The position numbers and the translations under genes are program-made. Below the pieces are notes generated by a model. It was not told the DNA's origin. It was given only the letters and a program-made list of their open reading frames with translations, and did no database searches. Shown one piece after another: positions 32,664 to 36,346 of a stretch of DNA of 36,346 nucleotides. The stretch covers positions 1 through 36,346 of the forward strand of contig JAJDDX010000070.1 of assembly GCA_029260055.1 (NCBI GenBank), read 5' to 3'. Positions within the stretch are counted from its first letter, which is position 1. Every line of letters begins with the position of its first letter. This stretch comes from Phycisphaerae bacterium (GTDB lineage Bacteria; Planctomycetota; Phycisphaerae; UBA1845).

Positions 32664-34322
32664 ATGACAGCGAAGCGTTTCTCAGTTCTGGCGATTCTCC
32701 TGTCCTTGTGCGCCGGTGGGTGCGACCCCGCCGCGCCGAACACCGCCAACACAAACGACAACGGCAATGCGAACGACAACGCGGCCGATGTGGAGTGTAT
32801 CAACGACTCCGACTGCGCGGCGGACGAGGATTGCGCGAACGGTACATGCGTGCTCATCGACGACGGCGGCGCGGCGAAGGTCATCAATCTGTCGTTGCCA
32901 TCCGAGAGCACGGGGGACTCGTCGGCGCCGCTGGGTGTGCGCATCCACGTGCCGGCTGAAGCCGAGGCACGCTATCCGGAAGGCGCGCCGGTCATGGTGA
33001 TGCTTGCCGGCGGGCACGGTGCCGCCACAGAGGAGAACGATAACGAGGAAGGCGTGCTGGCGGCGCAGGCGTTCGGCTACGTGCATGTGTCGTTCGCCAT
33101 GCCTGGTACGCTCAAAGCGGGTACCGAGGGAGGAAGCGGCGGCGTCTACGACTACCGTGGTCTGCTCTGTCAGCGAGCACTGGCCGACGTCGTTCTGTTC
33201 GCGATGGGCGAGCTGCCTGATAGCGACGGCCGCACGATTACCGATCACGTCTCATTCGCCCTGACCGACAACGTCGGCGTGGCGGCATTCTCGAACGGCG
33301 GCAACCTGGCGCTGACGGCGCTCGCAGCCCACGCCGACGAACTCGCCGACCTCGCGTGGCTGGTCTTCTGGGAGAGCCCGGTGGGCGATCAATACGTTGG
33401 CGGCGAGCTCGGCGCCGGTCGCGGCGCCGATGCGACCTTCAATCCCTTCTATGTCCCCGGCACATCCACGTTGACGTCATGTCCGTGGCCGGGGATGGGC
33501 GACGTGCTCGCGTACGATCCGGCGGGTACGTTCTTGCTGGAGGACCCCGCCGACAGCGAGAAGTTCACGTTGACCGGCGTCTTCTACCTGGATGAAAACG
33601 GCAACGCCGTGGCCGATGAGGACGAGTTCGCGTTCCACCCGGTGGGCGGACCGGGCGATGAGATCGGCGGGAACCACATGCCGAAGGGCTACGTATCGGT
33701 CGAACTTGCGACGTTGATTGACGAGCACGCCGACGATCTGTTTACGACAGGTCGTCCACCGTGGCTGGCGACCCTCGAAGAGGTGGGAGCCTACGCGGCC
33801 GACCGTGACGGCTCGCTCGCGGTCGATGATGTGGTGGCTGCGTGGCCGGACATGCCGATGATCATGGTGGCGCGTACCGCGGATCACGTGCAAAGCCAGC
33901 CGGACCATCCGCACGTGCGCATGCTCGTCAATAGCTGGGGCGAGTTTGGCGGCACGTACGCACGGCTCAATCCCGATTCCGACTACATGGCCGAGGTGAC
34001 CGGACTGGCGGCCTCGAACTTCCCGGACAACACACCCAATCAGTCCATACCGTACCCGGGGATAGAGGCGATGCTCGAGCCGACGACGGTGGACGGCACG
34101 CCGATGTCGGGGTCGTCCGCGGTGACAGCCGCCATCCTCGAACTGGCTGACCGCGTGCGGGGCGTCGTGCCCGTCGACGAGCCGGGATCGGATGGAATCA
34201 CCTACGTGGACTCAGACGGCATCGGACGCGAGGCGACGCGGCGAGCGGCCGTCATCGAGATGGCGGATCGCGTGCAGTTCGATACGTGGGATGACGACCT
34301 CGATGCGGTGCTCGCTGATTAG
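32664..34322 (+). CDS. alpha/beta-hydrolase-fold lipoprotein
   Basis: The 552-residue product has a lipoprotein signal (MTAKRFSVLAILLSLCAGGC, Cys20) and then an Asn/Asp/Gly-rich linker (about 20 residues), followed by a short Cys-rich segment (ECINDSDCAADEDCANGTC). The hydrolase part starts near residue 75: GVRIHVPAEAEARYPEGAP, VMVMLAGGHGAATEEND (oxyanion-region type), DYRGLLCQRALADVVLFAMG, then the nucleophile elbow VGVAAFSNGGNLALT. The Ser in AFSNGG stands where GXSXG would be. MIMVARTADHVQSQPDHPHV is consistent with the late strand and catalytic acid/His region. It is probably an exported esterase or peptidase-like enzyme; the substrate is unknown. AGGAG lies 9 bases before the ATG. Confidence 0.83.
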   Translation: MTAKRFSVLAILLSLCAGGCDPAAPNTANTNDNGNANDNAADVECINDSDCAADEDCANGTCVLIDDGGAAKVINLSLPSESTGDSSAPLGVRIHVPAEAEARYPEGAPVMVMLAGGHGAATEENDNEEGVLAAQAFGYVHVSFAMPGTLKAGTEGGSGGVYDYRGLLCQRALADVVLFAMGELPDSDGRTITDHVSFALTDNVGVAAFSNGGNLALTALAAHADELADLAWLVFWESPVGDQYVGGELGAGRGADATFNPFYVPGTSTLTSCPWPGMGDVLAYDPAGTFLLEDPADSEKFTLTGVFYLDENGNAVADEDEFAFHPVGGPGDEIGGNHMPKGYVSVELATLIDEHADDLFTTGRPPWLATLEEVGAYAADRDGSLAVDDVVAAWPDMPMIMVARTADHVQSQPDHPHVRMLVNSWGEFGGTYARLNPDSDYMAEVTGLAASNFPDNTPNQSIPYPGIEAMLEPTTVDGTPMSGSSAVTAAILELADRVRGVVPVDEPGSDGITYVDSDGIGREATRRAAVIEMADRVQFDTWDDDLDAVLAD

Positions 34323-34342
34323 CTGATCCGTCATTTGATGAT

Positions 34343-34374
34343 GGGTGGCATGGGCAAGCAGCAGCTTGCCCGTG
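34343..34374. repeat. palindromic repeat, family A (copy 4)
   Basis: GGGTGGCATGGGCAAGCAGC and AGCTTGCCCGTG are as in the copy at 23577-23608. It starts 21 bases after the hydrolase stop. Confidence 0.8.
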
Positions 34375-34423
34375 AGATCCGAGCGGGGCCGGCGGAGACC
34401 ATTGGCGGTTCATCCGCCCGTGG

Positions 34424-34551
34424 GGGTGCCTCATCCTTGCGCCGCAAGGGTGGGAGAAGGGCACGACGCCCGCTACAATGCCATCTACGAGTTCCTTCCG
34501 AAGCGAACTCTGTCCCCCACCCTGCGGGAGTACCCGAAGGATGGGGCACCC
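34424..34551. repeat. 129-bp dispersed element, family B (copy 2)
   Basis: The ends GGGTGCCTCATCCTTGCG and GGATGGGGCACCC are inverted repeats. The inner ends CGCAAGGGTGGG and CCCACCCTGCGGGAGTACCC are as in the other copies. It lies in the same orientation as 36105-36233. Confidence 0.75.
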
Positions 34552-34586
34552 GCAGCTGAGAGCCTGCACCATGAGTTGCCGTAACG

Positions 34587-34692
34587 GAGCAGGCTGAAGG
34601 CCTGCACGATAGTAGCCGAGGGTGTCCGCCTCCGGCGGGCACCCTCGGAATGCGACGGCACCATTGAGCCCGACCCTGAAAGGGTCGAACAG
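34587..34692 (-). repeat. triple-hairpin repeat module, family C (copy 2)
   Basis: On the complement strand it has the order seen at 13929-14049: CGACCCTTTCAGGGTCG, a GGGTGCCCGCC...GGCGGACACCC hairpin, GGCTACTATCGTGCAGG and CAGGCCTTCAGCCTG. Confidence 0.75.
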
Positions 34693-34725
34693 GACGAGCC
34701 GATCACATCGAGGGCGCGCGAGCGC

Positions 34726-34834
34726 CTGTTCGACCCCTCCGGGGTCGGATCGGGTATCGGGGCGATCAACCGTGGGCGGCGTCCGCCTTCGGCGGCCTTG
34801 CCCACGGCTACTGTCTGTCAGCCCTTCAGGCTGA
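34726..34834 (+). repeat. triple-hairpin repeat module, family C (copy 3)
   Basis: It has GACCCCTCCGGGGTC, then a GTGGGCGGCGTCCGCC/GGCGGCCTTGCCCAC hairpin, GGCTACTGT, and CAGCCCTTCAGGCTG. It faces copy 2, so the two together form a larger inverted repeat. Confidence 0.75.
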
Positions 34835-34849
34835 GGGCGCCGCAACGCC

Positions 34850-34879
34850 TTGAATCGCCCGGCCCGAATCGCGTACAAT
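34850..34879 (+). promoter_or_regulatory. promoter of the dockerin-like protein gene
   Basis: TTGAAT (34850-34855) and TACAAT (34874-34879) are 18 bp apart, and the start ATG is at 34911. It is a good sigma-70-like match directly after the family C module. Confidence 0.5.
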
Positions 34880-34910
34880 CACAGTGTGCCGGTGCGCACT
34901 GGGGTATCCC

Positions 34911-36092
34911 ATGTCCACGTCGAACGCCATAGCACTTCGCGTATTGCGGACCTTGCCGCGGCCCCGCGCTGTGAGGCAAAGGGGATGGCTGACGTTCGCA
35001 CGGACGTTGGTTGTCGCTATGGCGATCGAGTTCATCGCCGTTCCGGTCTTCGCTGACGAGGCTCTCTACCGCTACGAAGGCGATGTGCTGCCCTATGATC
35101 CACAGGCAGGCTGGGCCGTCTACGATCCGTGCGAAGGACCTTGCAGCGAGTCGGTAGTGGACGGCCGCTTCGTCCTCCACTGGGCCGATGCAAGCAATCT
35201 GGTCAACTACAACTACTGGATCGCCCAGCCTCCTCAAGCTCCACCTCCGACGCTTTGGGTCGAATGGCGCTTCCGCTCGAATAACCCGTACCCCTCGTTT
35301 TCCTATTCGTGCGACGCGAGGTTCTCGATCAGGTACGGTGGAATGCTCGATGGCGTAAACATGTTCTCCGACATGGCGGCCTCGTTCAGCGGCGATGACG
35401 CGGTCTTCGGCCTCAATCCCGACGAGTTTCACACCTACCGTTTTGAGAGCCTCGATGGCATCAACTATTGGATTTCGGTTGACGGCGTCATCTTCGTCGT
35501 TGGTGCCATGAATCAGCCCAACGGCTATCACTACCTTCAGTTCAGCGGCGAGGGCGGGTGCGATCCTGAGCAATTTCCCACCGTGAACGAGTGGGATTTC
35601 ATCCGCTTCGGAACGATCAGCTACGGCGAACAGATCGTCTCTCACGATCCGCCGGGGCGCTTCCTCGATGCCCGTCAGCACGCCGACTTGGACCGGTTCA
35701 CCGTGACCTTCGACTCGCCGAACTACGTCTACCTCGACGAAGTCAGAGTGAAGGTCACAGGCGGCGCTGCCCCGGCCGTCATCCAAACCCGTCGCCGGGA
35801 GAACGACGAGCCGGACACCGTCGAGATCGTCCTTGACGGACCGCTGCCCATGGGGGAAACGACCTACTTCCTCTTCGACGACGGCGTGGCCGCCAACATC
35901 GTGACCTACACGTTCGCGCCGGGCGATACCGACGGCAACGGACGAGTCAACCTCGCCGACATGGCAGCCTTTCAGAACTGCCTCGGTGCCGAATCGCTTT
36001 CCGGCGCCTGCCTTGCCCTCGACCTCGATCACAACCAGACCCTCAATCTAGCCGACTTCGCGATCTTCCATATGCTGCTTGCGCAGCCTTGA
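34911..36092 (+). CDS. secreted protein with C-terminal dockerin-like EF-hand pair
   Basis: The 393-residue product has a long, basic N-terminal region followed by a hydrophobic signal (TLVVAMAIEFIAVPVFA, cleavage near residue 49). The main part is beta-rich with aromatic residues (WVEWRFRSNN, YRFESLDGINYWISVDGVIF), resembling a lectin/glucanase-type sandwich, but no catalytic motif was identified. The C-terminus has two calcium-loop motifs, GDTDGNGRVNLADMAAFQ and LDLDHNQTLNLADFAIF, as in type I dockerin-like domains widespread in planctomycete exoproteins. It is probably secreted or surface-attached, maybe for polysaccharide or protein binding. The start at ATG 34911 (with GGGG before it) is preferred to an upstream GTG. 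It is monocistronic, with its own promoter. Confidence 0.83.
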   Translation: MSTSNAIALRVLRTLPRPRAVRQRGWLTFARTLVVAMAIEFIAVPVFADEALYRYEGDVLPYDPQAGWAVYDPCEGPCSESVVDGRFVLHWADASNLVNYNYWIAQPPQAPPPTLWVEWRFRSNNPYPSFSYSCDARFSIRYGGMLDGVNMFSDMAASFSGDDAVFGLNPDEFHTYRFESLDGINYWISVDGVIFVVGAMNQPNGYHYLQFSGEGGCDPEQFPTVNEWDFIRFGTISYGEQIVSHDPPGRFLDARQHADLDRFTVTFDSPNYVYLDEVRVKVTGGAAPAVIQTRRRENDEPDTVEIVLDGPLPMGETTYFLFDDGVAANIVTYTFAPGDTDGNGRVNLADMAAFQNCLGAESLSGACLALDLDHNQTLNLADFAIFHMLLAQP

Positions 36093-36104
36093 CCGGCGGC
36101 GAGC

Positions 36105-36233
36105 GGGTGCCCCATCCTTGCGTAGCAAGGGTGGGGTAAGTACACGGCGCCCGCTAGATTGCCGCCTACGGCTTCCTTTCGAAACGCGGTCCGTCCCCCA
36201 CCCTGCGGGAGTACCCGAAGGATGGGGCACCCC
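36105..36233. repeat. 129-bp dispersed element, family B (copy 3)
   Basis: It starts with GGGTGCCCCATCCTTGCG and ends with AAGGATGGGGCACCC, a 15-bp terminal inverted repeat. Inner palindromes are CTTGCGTAGCAAG and GGGAGTACCC. It begins 12 bases after the stop of the dockerin-like gene. The remaining bases to 36346 show no feature. Confidence 0.8.
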
Positions 36234-36346
36234 AATCCTGTTCGGCACGAGGATTGCGTGGGCCGACCGTGGGGTTGGTAGTTGACGCCCAGGTGGGCAT
36301 GTCAGATGGCGGAACGAACGGGCTGAGGCGCTCGGTGCGCAGCATC

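Larger units (their letters stand above)
34323..34910. other. repeat-packed intergenic region
   Basis: Almost the whole 588-bp gap is dispersed repeats: family A (34343-34374), family B (34424-34551) and two facing family C modules (34587-34692 and 34726-34834). A promoter for the next gene follows at 34850-34879. No gene was seen. Confidence 0.8.

Noticed and set aside
36048-36285. Small overlapping frames (60-70 residues) in both strands at the family B elements
   Set aside because: They come from the repeat itself and recur as fragments at 611-739 and 34424-34551. There is no ribosome site and no consistent start.

Overview
The window is GC-rich and looks like a chromosomal segment of a didermic bacterium, most likely a planctomycete or close relative. 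This assignment is inferred from lpxD, an outer-membrane beta-barrel, many lipoproteins, multihaem cytochromes with CXXCH motifs, long secreted proteins ending in paired dockerin/EF-hand-like Asp/Asn loops, and short palindromic repeats scattered between genes. All calls were made by eye. Family names rest on motif recognition, not on database searches.

Region 1 (1-8366) is a cytochrome region. A truncated c-type cytochrome runs in from the left edge. A pentahaem lipoprotein on the minus strand (773-1327) stands divergent from a five-gene operon (1763-8366) with 2-4 bp gaps or ATGA overlaps. The operon encodes a ~690-residue beta-barrel, an NHL beta-propeller lipoprotein, an 11-12 haem cytochrome, a tetrahaem cytochrome and a second NHL lipoprotein. 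The set resembles a porin-cytochrome conduit that could carry electrons across the outer membrane, with propellers as likely scaffolds.

Region 2 (8456-11342) holds a beta-CASP metallo-beta-lactamase-fold RNase-like protein, a monohaem cytochrome lipoprotein and a small tail-anchored protein. Region 3 (11346-14167) is a defence-like islet: two tandem TIR-HEAT genes, each with its own promoter placed almost on the start codon, bracketed by short inverted repeats. Region 4 (14216-17757) is a minus-strand signalling operon: HTH-receiver, HDOD-GAF histidine kinase, and a receiver whose phospho-acceptor Asp is Glu.

Region 5 (18004-23426) holds mnmG, which carries an in-frame copy of a dispersed palindromic repeat, then a Septu-like AAA ATPase/HNH nuclease pair, then lpxD. 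Region 6 (23427-25835) holds a repeat-rich gap, a lipoprotein of unknown function and a secreted protein that joins an RHS-core fragment to a zinc phospholipase C-like domain. Region 7 (26242-36092) holds a DUF362/dockerin-like membrane protein, a long GNAT-like protein, a CHASE4-HAMP sensor with a degenerate output region, an alpha/beta-hydrolase lipoprotein and a secreted dockerin-like protein.

At least five dispersed repeat families occupy most of the larger gaps. One is a ~129-bp element with long terminal inverted repeats, present three times. No tRNA, rRNA, CRISPR array, transposase or integrase was seen.
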